Assembly: GCA_031266855.1 (NCBI GenBank)
Contig: JAISAF010000341.1
Coordinates: forward strand, 1 to 7,966
DNA from: Spirochaetales bacterium
GTDB lineage: Bacteria > Spirochaetota > Spirochaetia > DTKZ01
Length of the DNA stretch: 7,966 nucleotides
Direction of reading: 5' to 3'
Shown here in pieces: positions 1 through 6,460 of the stretch (position 1 is the stretch's first letter; each line of letters opens with the position of its first letter). The notes below the pieces were generated by a model that was given only the letters and a program-made list of their open reading frames with translations, searched no databases and was not told where the DNA came from. The position numbers and the translations under genes are program-made.

Positions 1-2739
1 TCCATACCAGGCTCCAGCGCCGAACACGGGATAGGTAAGGTCTTCCGTCGCCGGATCGGGCAGTTCCCGGTAGCCGCGATGCCGCAATTCCGTCAGTACC
101 GGTTCATCCTCTTCGGAAACAAGGGCGTATTTCATGCCAAGTCCAATAATGTTTGTTGACAGACTGGTATCCTTAAAATGCCGGTAAGTACCGAAAATAT
201 ACGCCGCCCCGGAATGAAAACCCGCGTTCATTCCCAGCATATAGCCCAGGCCCGGATCCTCATCATCATAGCCGTCATCATAGGCGTCATCGCGCAGGTA
301 CGCGCCCAGAAGCAGTTCAAAGGCAAAGTCGCCCGCCGTCGGTAAGGGCAGCCCCACATAGCCCAGCCCCATCAGCTTCGATGTACTCTCGCGTATTCCG
401 CTATGCGGATCATCATAGATTAAAGGGATAGCGCCAACTTCCATTCCGGCAAAAGGCGAACCGCCCGCGAAGTGGGCTTCCAGTGTGGCCATACCGCCAA
501 GGCTGTAATTGCCGTCCCTATCCTTTGCTAAGGAACGCATTCCATAGCCGCCGATTTTCAGCAGGGGGTACAGGCTGCCGCTATCCACGGGGCCGTCCGC
601 CGTTTCAAGGGCGTCCCTTTCCCGCGCCAGGGTGTCCTGGTATTCTTCTTCGTAGTCAGGAAGCCGGGGGATATAGGTGTATTTGTAGCCCGCGCCTACG
701 CTGATTCCGGACACAGGCTCCTCCCCGTCAAACTCATTCAGTTCCGCCGCGTAACGGAAAGCGCCGAAAAGGTAATGCGGCCCCAGGCGGAAACCGGCGT
801 TCCCACCGGCGATGTAGCCAAGGCCGGAACGGCCCTCCGGCCCGGCTGCCTCCTTACGGTAGTACAGGCCGCCCAGGGCTTCAAGGGAAAGACCCCCAAT
901 GTCAAAGGCAAGCCCCGCGTATATGTCGCTCGTGAAAAAACTGTCCAGTTCGGTTCCGGATCCTTTGTCATAAGAAAACGGGAAACCGCCGCCTTCAAGT
1001 CCCAGGAAAAAGAATTCCGAAAGGTGCAGTTCCAGCCCGCTCATAAAGCCCGATCTGCCGCTGCTGCCGCGTTTCGTGCCTTCTGTCCAGTTGTAGGCGG
1101 AATAGCCGCCCACGCTCAGAAGCGGATATGGTGTATCGGTAAACGCTCCTTTCAGTTCCCGGTCCATGGCTTTTCTGTACTTTTCCGCGTAATAGTCGGC
1201 GAGCGTGGGCATGAAGGTGTATTTGTAACCCACACCAGGACTGAATGTTTGCAAGCTCTCATTATCATCTGTATTCAGTTCTTCCGCGTAACGGAATGCT
1301 CCGAACAGGTAATGCGGCCCGGAGCGGAAGCCGACGTTCCCCCCCACGATGTAGCCAAAACCGTAGCGGTCCTGCGGACCGAAGTTCTTATCCTCGTTGC
1401 GGAAGTACAGGCCCGCCATACCCTCAAGAGACAGAAAACCTATGTCAAAGGCAAGTCCCGCGTATATGTCGGCTATGCTGAAACCGTGAACCTTTTTACT
1501 TCCTCCATATTCATAATAAAAAGGATAAACGCCGCCTTCCAATCCCAGAAAAAAGTTTTCCGAAAGGCGCGTTTCCACGCCGCCTATAGCGCCCGTCACA
1601 GAGCTTTCCCCACTCCTGCTATTGTAGGTGGTATAACCGCCTACGCTTAGAAGCGGATACAGATCCGTCTCATTTGAAGGCGTATCCGGTTCCGCCATAT
1701 CCCGCCGGAAACGCTCCACGCGCGCGCCGTAGCCTATGTCCTGGCCCTCGATATTCCTGTGCCGGGCGGACTTGAGCTGTTCCAGGGTTCCCGTGTACTT
1801 CACCGCGATACCCGTTCCCGTGTAGGTATAGGTCATACGGTAGCCGCGCACAAAATCGAACAGCATCCGCGTCCAGTCAAGGCGCGTGTCAATATGAACG
1901 CCAACAACGTCATCGGCCCCCAGGCTGGCGGCTTCCATCATTAAGTCGAAATAAGTAACGCGCGAACCTGTGCGGCTTGTCCGGATCCCCAGGGGGCCAA
2001 AGTCAATGATTTCCTGTCTGGTAACGCTTACCGGGCCGACAACCTCAAAGTCCATAACCGGAACGGTTTCATACCCGGAAAGCCCCAGGTTTATCGTCGG
2101 CGGAATATCGGCGCGCGGCTCTATGGCTTCGGGACTCCTGTCGATAGGATCATCATCCATCGCGGAAATTTCGAGCCATTCGGATTCCAGATACCAGCGG
2201 CCCAGCCTGTATATATAGGTTCCCGCGTTTCTTCCCGCGGCAAGATACCAGGAGGTAAAGTTGTGGTCAAAAGAGTTCCCGCCAAGGTTTACGTCGGCCT
2301 CGATGGTAATGCGCGTAATGCGGTTTCCGGCAAAAGCCCTGTCCCCCACGGTTTCCGTATATGGGGGAAGGACGACCTGTTTCAAATCGTTGCCGCTGAA
2401 CGCCTCTTCGCCTATCGTGGCCAAAGCGCCGGGAAGTTCCAGGACTTCAAGCAGGTTGCCCCGGAAAGCCCCGTCCCTGATTTCCGTTACGGTTGTGGGA
2501 ATTTCCACCGATGTAATTTCTCTTCCAGCAAAAACTTCCGAGCCGATAATGGTAATAGGCCGGCCGGGAATCTGCATGGAAAGCTCTCCGCCCTGGCCGG
2601 AGTAGGACGTTATGGTAACATCAAGGTATGCGCCCGTGCCGAACTCCTCGACCTCGAAGTCCCCGACCTTTACGCTGTCCGCAAAGGCGGGAAAACCTAA
2701 AACAAGAAACGCATACAGAAAAACAAAAGCTCTACGCAT
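1..2739 (-). CDS. Exported LRR / YbjQ-like / tandem beta-barrel outer-membrane protein (C-terminus cut by window edge)
   Basis: The frame is open for 913 codons from an ATG at 2739 to base 1 with no stop, so the protein continues outside the window. Residues 1-20 form a signal peptide (MRRAFVFLYAF..., cleavage probably after FPAFA), with no lipobox. Residues about 56-158 are four BspA-type (LRR_5) leucine-rich repeats of about 23 residues, recognisable by the recurring IG-x-x-AFxGN and V-x-(I/L)P pattern. Around 260-285 lies a motif (SLGADDVVGVHID) resembling the conserved part of YbjQ/UPF0145 proteins. From residue 360 come at least three repeats of about 180 residues, each opening with YPLL(S/K)(V/I)GGY; a fourth starts at 902. 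Each repeat reads as about eight amphipathic strands rich in Gly and aromatics, like a small outer-membrane barrel, and charged helical linkers separate them. I infer an outer-membrane location with the LRR/YbjQ part periplasmic or exposed. It is coupled to the upstream caspase gene. No family name is recognised for the whole protein. Confidence 0.9.
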   Translation of the reverse strand, partial: MRRAFVFLYAFLVLGFPAFADSVKVGDFEVEEFGTGAYLDVTITSYSGQGGELSMQIPGRPITIIGSEVFAGREITSVEIPTTVTEIRDGAFRGNLLEVLELPGALATIGEEAFSGNDLKQVVLPPYTETVGDRAFAGNRITRITIEADVNLGGNSFDHNFTSWYLAAGRNAGTYIYRLGRWYLESEWLEISAMDDDPIDRSPEAIEPRADIPPTINLGLSGYETVPVMDFEVVGPVSVTRQEIIDFGPLGIRTSRTGSRVTYFDLMMEAASLGADDVVGVHIDTRLDWTRMLFDFVRGYRMTYTYTGTGIAVKYTGTLEQLKSARHRNIEGQDIGYGARVERFRRDMAEPDTPSNETDLYPLLSVGGYTTYNSRSGESSVTGAIGGVETRLSENFFLGLEGGVYPFYYEYGGSKKVHGFSIADIYAGLAFDIGFLSLEGMAGLYFRNEDKNFGPQDRYGFGYIVGGNVGFRSGPHYLFGAFRYAEELNTDDNESLQTFSPGVGYKYTFMPTLADYYAEKYRKAMDRELKGAFTDTPYPLLSVGGYSAYNWTEGTKRGSSGRSGFMSGLELHLSEFFFLGLEGGGFPFSYDKGSGTELDSFFTSDIYAGLAFDIGGLSLEALGGLYYRKEAAGPEGRSGLGYIAGGNAGFRLGPHYLFGAFRYAAELNEFDGEEPVSGISVGAGYKYTYIPRLPDYEEEYQDTLARERDALETADGPVDSGSLYPLLKIGGYGMRSLAKDRDGNYSLGGMATLEAHFAGGSPFAGMEVGAIPLIYDDPHSGIRESTSKLMGLGYVGLPLPTAGDFAFELLLGAYLRDDAYDDGYDDEDPGLGYMLGMNAGFHSGAAYIFGTYRHFKDTSLSTNIIGLGMKYALVSEEDEPVLTELRHRGYRELPDPATEDLTYPVFGAGAWYG
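37..1662 (-). repeat. Three complete tandem repeats encoding beta-barrel-like units (about 540 bases each)
   Basis: Within the barrel gene, repeat 1 runs from 1662 to 1132 (residues 360-536), repeat 2 from 1131 to 574 (537-722) and repeat 3 from 573 to 37 (723-901); a fourth begins at 36. Repeats 1 and 2 are closest. They share protein blocks such as DIYAGLAFDIG, GPHYLFGAFRYA and GYKYT, and near-identical DNA blocks, for example around 901-928 and 1444-1471. Repeat 3 is more diverged: it keeps the opening YPLL, an FGTYRHF block and GMKYA, and carries an Asp-rich insertion (YDDGYDDEDP). The units are in frame, so recombination between them could change the number of barrels. The boundaries are approximate, set at the first residue of each YPLL motif. 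Confidence 0.85.
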
Positions 2740-2750
2740 TATCTTCTCCC
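2737..2750 (-). promoter_or_regulatory. Ribosome binding site and TAATG stop/start overlap coupling caspase and barrel genes
   Basis: On the minus strand the bases read GGGAGAAGATAATG. The TAA at 2741-2739 ends the caspase gene, and the ATG at 2739-2737 starts the barrel gene, sharing the single A at 2739. A GGGAG Shine-Dalgarno lies six bases before the ATG, inside the end of the upstream gene. This arrangement fixes the barrel gene's start. It also indicates that the two genes share a transcript and probably translate in a coupled way. Confidence 0.85.
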
Positions 2751-5700
2751 CGAAACGGGCCGGGGTGTGCGTACAAGCCGTAAACCCAGATTATCCACGC
2801 CCCGTGTGGGCGGGTCATAGCCCCGGCGGGCAGGACGCAATAGTTCGCCTTCGTTGTAGTAGCCGCCACCGCGCACGATGCGGCCCGGCCCCTCGGCTGG
2901 GCCTTCGGGGTTGGTCTGCGCCGCTGTGCTGTACTCCCCGTACCAGTCCCAGCACCACTCCCACACATTACCCACCATGTCGTACAGGCCCCAGGCGTTT
3001 GCCTCGAAAGAACCGATTTCGACTGTTTCTTTCGTATTGACGTTTGCCTTGTTGGAGATCGACGCGCCGGAGCTTCCCGTGCGGCAGGCAAACTCCCATT
3101 CGGCTTCGGTGGGCAGCCGGTAGCCCGTGGCCTGGCGGTTCCAGGTTACGTTTCTTCCGCGCAGGGTATAGGCGGGCGTAAGGCCCTCCTTTTCGCTGCG
3201 GGCGTTGCAGTAAGCCACGGCGTCAAACCAGGAAATGCTTTCCACCGGCCTGTTTTCGCCCGGAAATCCAGAGGGGTTGTTTTCCATAAGTTCCTCATAT
3301 TCCTTCTGTGTTACCTCGAATTTTCCCATGTAGAAAGGCGCGAGGGTAACGCTGTGCGAAAGCTCATCATCCCGCCGGCCTGGCTCCGAAGCGGGGCTGC
3401 CCATCGTGAAGGTTCCCCCGTCTATGTATTCAAAGTCTTTGATTTCCTCGACATCCGTCCGGCGTCCGCCGAAGCTGATACGCAGATTCTTATTGTTTAC
3501 CATATCGATGGTTCTTCTTTCGATGCGGGTATTACTCAGGGTAAAGGTAATCTCGTAGCGGCCCTCTTTCAGACGCGTTACATGTTTTTCGCCGGGCTTC
3601 ATAAGACGGCTCTCTTCATCGCTGCCAGCAATCAGCAGCCTGCCGTCCGCCACGCTTTCCACGGTAAGCTCGCCCGGCTCAAGCCACAAATCAATGACGG
3701 AAAAATCATCCTCCGGCGGGAAACCCACGGGTTTCTGCACCGTATCGGAGAGCCGTGTCAGGGCGCGGAAGCCCTCGCGGCTCTTCTGCGCGGAGGCCCG
3801 CAGCCCCGTAATCTTTTCCGGTACGTCCGCGCGTACAAAACTGATAAGCTGGTTTGCGCCGATGTAGCGATCGTTAGAAGTCCCGGCCTTGCCGCCGATG
3901 CCGTCCAGAACCGAAAGGGTAAACATACCATGCCCGAACTTTGCGGACTCCGCCGCACCCTGATTCCCCAGGGAGGCGGCAAGTATGGCCTTCTGATCCA
4001 GGTCTTTCAGGAGCCGTCCAAACGGCGTATCCATTTCGAGGATAGCGCCGGACTGGCAGGCGTCCAGCAGAATAAAGGAGTTCTGCGCCGGGATTTTGAG
4101 AATATTTTTTACGATGTCCATGCGGGTAATGTTGCGATCCCGCGGGCCGTCAAGACCCCGCGTATCCCAGGGCACAAAGAAAAAGTCGCCGTTATCGTCC
4201 ACCGCGCCGTGACCCGCGAAGAAAAACACAAAACTGTCGCGCGGTGAAACCGTGTCCTTTATCGCGTCAAAGGCTTTGTTGAAGCCTTCGCGGGTTACTT
4301 CTTCGTTGTGTATGGCGTGCATCTTTACCTCGGAATAGAGGCTCCCGGAAGCCTGCCGGGAAAGATATTCCGAAAGGGAATCCGCGTCGTTTATCGTATA
4401 ATCGAGGTTGAACTGCGGGTCTTTGTACTCCTTAATGGCAGCCACCAGTACGTGCAGAACCGGCCTGGCCTGTCCGGCGCCCGCCCAGCTTGTGGTTACT
4501 TCCGTTTTGACCCGCTCCGATTCAACTGTATGGTTGCGGTTGAAGACCGATACCCCAATGGAGTTTTTCCCCGGATTCAGGGGAACCGTCAGGGTAACAT
4601 CGTAACAGGTCTTTCCGTTTTCGGTGTAGCGCCTGTCCAGATGATCGTCTATCTCGTACACGCCCTTGAGGGTGCGCCCGCTTTTTACGGTAATAACTCC
4701 CGTTCCCCCGCCCTGGGCTGTTATTTTTACTTTCAGTTGTGTTTCAGGGCTGGTAATGCTGCGCCGCCGGGAGCCCTGAATTTCAACTTTAGGAGGCGTC
4801 GAGACATCCGACAGGAGGCTGCGAAGGGGGCCTTTTGCCCCGAAAGTCCCTTCCTCCCCGCTTACGGGAGCCGCTTCTACCCCGGACGCGGAGGTTTTTT
4901 CGCTTACGCTGACGGCAACCCTGTCCGGCCTGTAGAGGGCTTCGGCGAACTGTTCAAGCGAATAGGAAGCGTCTTCCGAGGTGATGGTAAAAAGGGAAGC
5001 CCCATGAACCGAGGCGTTGTAGTACCCGTCCGGGACAATGCTGACCCATTCGCCGTTTTCAAAACCCACATAGCGCACGATTTCCCTGCCCGTGGCAAGG
5101 TCTTCCAGGCATGCGCCGCCGTCCTGTGAGGCGCTCAGGAGGCGGGTATTATCGCGCGAAATGGCTGCCGGCAGGACGGAAGCGGAAAAAGTCCGTACTT
5201 CCTCCCCGGTTTGCGTATTCACTACGCTTACCGCGCCGTCCGCGAACACCACGGCAGATAGGCTGCTGTCATAACTCAAATTTATATGGGAAACCGTTTT
5301 TCCCGCCAGGGGAAAACTTTTTATGTCTTTGCCGGAAGCAATATCCCGCAGATGAAGGGAGCCGCCTTTTTCGTAGAGGATGTGCGTCCCGTCCCCGCTT
5401 ATACAGGCTTTGGTAAAGCCGCTAACAGCGGTTTTCTCCGTGCGGAGTTTTTTCCCGCTTACCGCGTCCCAGCGGTTTATCGCGCCGCCTGAATCAAGGC
5501 TTATAATCTGGGAGCCGTCCTGCGTGTACTGTATGGCGGCGATATTTCCCGCGGGTATCTCGCGGACTACACGCTGGCTTTCCCCGCTGACAATAACGAT
5601 TTTTTTGTCCGCCACGAAAGCGAATTGCAGGGCGGCGGGGCTAAGGGCGGCGCAGGATATTTTCCGGCTGCCGCCGTGAAAAATATATTCCTGTTTACCG

Positions 5701-6077
5701 TTTTCAGCGTCCCACACGCGGACATCCGCGTCGCCTGAGACCGTCAGAAAATACACTCCGTCGGGACTAAAGGCGGTAAGGGAAACACCGGAAACAAGGG
5801 GAATCTCTTCTTCGTCAGCATCAGGAACCTCTGCGGCAGTACCAGTGCCAGCGGCGCCAGCCGTCTGCGCCGGTGCGCCGGCTGTGGTAAGGACTGCCAG
5901 CGACAGGGCCCCGGAATAGCCGTTTTCAATGGTTTCCGGCTGCGCGGGTTCTTCCGCGACGGCGGGAATTTCCTGTGAGGCGGGAGCTTCCTGCTGAGCT
6001 TCCGGCGCGGATTCCCGTGAACAGCTAAACAGGATAAAAAGGCTTAGGAACATACATACAACAAACCGCTTTTTCAT
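2739..6077 (-). CDS. WD40-caspase (peptidase C14)-FGE-like multidomain lipoprotein
   Basis: This 1112-residue predicted lipoprotein has a signal peptide with lipobox LFSC, lipidated Cys19, then a Pro/Ala/Glu-rich linker to about residue 90. Residues about 95-345 hold six WD40-like blades (for example VRVWDAENGK, INRWDAVSGK), followed by the WVSIVPDGYYNAS segment typical of bacterial WD40-caspase proteins. An Ig-like beta-sandwich covers about 428-529. The caspase-like domain covers about 535-785. Its catalytic pair is visible as His623 in FFFAGHGAV and Cys674 in LLDACQSGA, with a p10-like GHGMFTLSVLDGI segment after them, so peptidase activity is plausible. A PEGA-like beta module spans about 793-870. 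The FGE/SUMF1 fold spans about 882-1107 (GGTFTMGSP, YRLPTEAEWEFA, VRGGGYYN) but lacks the paired catalytic cysteines, suggesting a binding or structural role. The start is supported by an AGGAGAG site. I infer a periplasmic or surface location. Substrate and trigger are unknown. Confidence 0.93.
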   Translation of the reverse strand: MKKRFVVCMFLSLFILFSCSRESAPEAQQEAPASQEIPAVAEEPAQPETIENGYSGALSLAVLTTAGAPAQTAGAAGTGTAAEVPDADEEEIPLVSGVSLTAFSPDGVYFLTVSGDADVRVWDAENGKQEYIFHGGSRKISCAALSPAALQFAFVADKKIVIVSGESQRVVREIPAGNIAAIQYTQDGSQIISLDSGGAINRWDAVSGKKLRTEKTAVSGFTKACISGDGTHILYEKGGSLHLRDIASGKDIKSFPLAGKTVSHINLSYDSSLSAVVFADGAVSVVNTQTGEEVRTFSASVLPAAISRDNTRLLSASQDGGACLEDLATGREIVRYVGFENGEWVSIVPDGYYNASVHGASLFTITSEDASYSLEQFAEALYRPDRVAVSVSEKTSASGVEAAPVSGEEGTFGAKGPLRSLLSDVSTPPKVEIQGSRRRSITSPETQLKVKITAQGGGTGVITVKSGRTLKGVYEIDDHLDRRYTENGKTCYDVTLTVPLNPGKNSIGVSVFNRNHTVESERVKTEVTTSWAGAGQARPVLHVLVAAIKEYKDPQFNLDYTINDADSLSEYLSRQASGSLYSEVKMHAIHNEEVTREGFNKAFDAIKDTVSPRDSFVFFFAGHGAVDDNGDFFFVPWDTRGLDGPRDRNITRMDIVKNILKIPAQNSFILLDACQSGAILEMDTPFGRLLKDLDQKAILAASLGNQGAAESAKFGHGMFTLSVLDGIGGKAGTSNDRYIGANQLISFVRADVPEKITGLRASAQKSREGFRALTRLSDTVQKPVGFPPEDDFSVIDLWLEPGELTVESVADGRLLIAGSDEESRLMKPGEKHVTRLKEGRYEITFTLSNTRIERRTIDMVNNKNLRISFGGRRTDVEEIKDFEYIDGGTFTMGSPASEPGRRDDELSHSVTLAPFYMGKFEVTQKEYEELMENNPSGFPGENRPVESISWFDAVAYCNARSEKEGLTPAYTLRGRNVTWNRQATGYRLPTEAEWEFACRTGSSGASISNKANVNTKETVEIGSFEANAWGLYDMVGNVWEWCWDWYGEYSTAAQTNPEGPAEGPGRIVRGGGYYNEGELLRPARRGYDPPTRGVDNLGLRLVRTPRPVSGRR

Positions 6078-6081
6078 ATCT

Positions 6082-6088
6082 CTCTCCT
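6082..6088 (-). promoter_or_regulatory. Ribosome binding site of the caspase lipoprotein gene
   Basis: The minus strand reads AGGAGAG followed by AGAT and then ATGAAAAAG. This is a near-perfect Shine-Dalgarno at normal spacing, and it is the reason for choosing the ATG at 6077. The encoded N-terminus (MKKRF, then a hydrophobic core and lipobox) agrees with that start. Confidence 0.85.
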
Positions 6089-6104
6089 ATGTACGATTAT
6101 TTAT

Positions 6105-6133
6105 CTTTTAGACAGGGGCGCGGATACCGTGAA
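6105..6133 (-). promoter_or_regulatory. Weak candidate sigma-70-type promoter for the caspase-barrel operon
   Basis: On the minus strand a TTCACG (6133-6128) matches four of six bases of the -35 consensus. After a 17-base spacer, TAAAAG (6110-6105) matches four of six of the -10 consensus. Initiation about seven bases downstream would give a leader of roughly 20 bases carrying the AGGAGAG site. The spacing is good but each box is weak, so this remains a guess. If real, the caspase and barrel genes could be expressed independently of the DUF4384 gene upstream. Confidence 0.3.
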
Positions 6134-6247
6134 CCGCGCAAACCAAGGGTATATGCCGGATGGGAATTGTGTAATACAGAGGCAGCGGCCCGCGCTCCCG
6201 CTATACGAAAAGCATGGCGCGCGAAGCGCGGAAAGCCCGTGGGACAC

Positions 6248-6295
6248 CATGAGATGGCCGCAAAATTGCGTAAGCAATTTTGCGGCCATCTCATG
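6248..6295. repeat. Perfect 22-bp inverted repeat with four-base loop
   Basis: The arms 6248-6269 and 6274-6295 are exact reverse complements around a GTAA loop (a GNRA-type tetraloop if transcribed from the plus strand; TTAC from the minus strand). It is the strongest hairpin in the window. It has no trailing T run, so it does not look like an intrinsic terminator. In a minus-strand transcript reading from the DUF4384 gene into the caspase gene, it would form a very stable RNA structure that could stabilise or process the message. Confidence 0.8.
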
Positions 6296-6415
6296 CGCCA
6301 GGGATTGCAGCGGAAAGCCCGCAGGATTTGCATAAGCAAATCCGAGGACTTGGAGCGGAAAGCCCGGTTTTTTGCCCGTGGTTTCCACGGGCAAAAAAGG
6401 CGCCCTTCCTGGCCG

Positions 6416-6436
6416 GAAAAAGCATCGCGCTTTTTC
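6416..6436 (-). terminator. Possible weak intrinsic terminator after the DUF4384 gene
   Basis: An 8-bp inverted repeat (GAAAAAGC, five-base loop, GCTTTTTC) begins 25 bases past the stop codon of the upstream gene. On either strand the 3' arm ends in five T. The stem has few GC pairs, so termination would be weak or partial. It may simply be one more member of the intergenic hairpin array. Confidence 0.3.
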
Positions 6437-6460
6437 ATATATCTTTTCCCTTCCCTGGCA

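Larger units (their letters stand above)
6210..6436. repeat. Intergenic array of stem-loops separated by GCGGAAAGCCCG repeats
   Basis: This occupies most of the 383-base gap between the DUF4384 and caspase genes. Three exact copies of GCGGAAAGCCCG lie at 6228-6239, 6310-6321 and 6355-6366, and a looser relative (GGCCGGAAAAAGC) at 6411-6423. Each copy is followed on the plus strand by a perfect inverted repeat: arms 6248-6269/6274-6295, 6324-6331/6336-6343, 6368-6381/6385-6398 and 6416-6423/6429-6436. A short CGCGC-GAA-GCGCG hairpin (6218-6230) overlaps the first copy. The stem sequences differ but the layout recurs, which suggests a family of REP-like palindromic elements. No sensible coding sequence is seen, and nothing else is recognised between 6134 and 6209. 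Confidence 0.7.

Noticed and set aside
775..1650. Plus-strand open frame of 291 codons opposite the barrel repeats
   Set aside because: It is antisense to repeats 1 and 2, and its apparent internal duplication only mirrors theirs. It has no ribosome binding site and no recognisable domain, while the minus frame shows a clear signal peptide and repeat structure.
3354..4247. Plus-strand open frame of 297 codons
   Set aside because: It lies entirely inside the caspase gene on the opposite strand, including the region encoding the His/Cys motifs. It has no domain and is explained by base composition.
4308..5129. Plus-strand open frame of 273 codons
   Set aside because: Shadow of the WD40/Ig-like part of the caspase gene, with no start signal or family similarity.
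2739..6077. Caspase gene considered as part of a type III CRISPR or gasdermin-type defence system
   Set aside because: No gasdermin-like, Csx or CARF gene is visible, and the protein has an export and lipidation signal, which does not fit a cytoplasmic defence effector.
6368..6398. 14-bp stem-loop considered as a bidirectional intrinsic terminator
   Set aside because: The T run is on the 5' arm and the A run on the 3' arm on both strands, so there is no U tract after the hairpin in either direction.
6210..6436. Short repeats considered as a CRISPR array
   Set aside because: The repeats are only 12 bases, the spacing is irregular (82 and 45 bases), the spacers are themselves palindromes, and there are no cas genes in the window.
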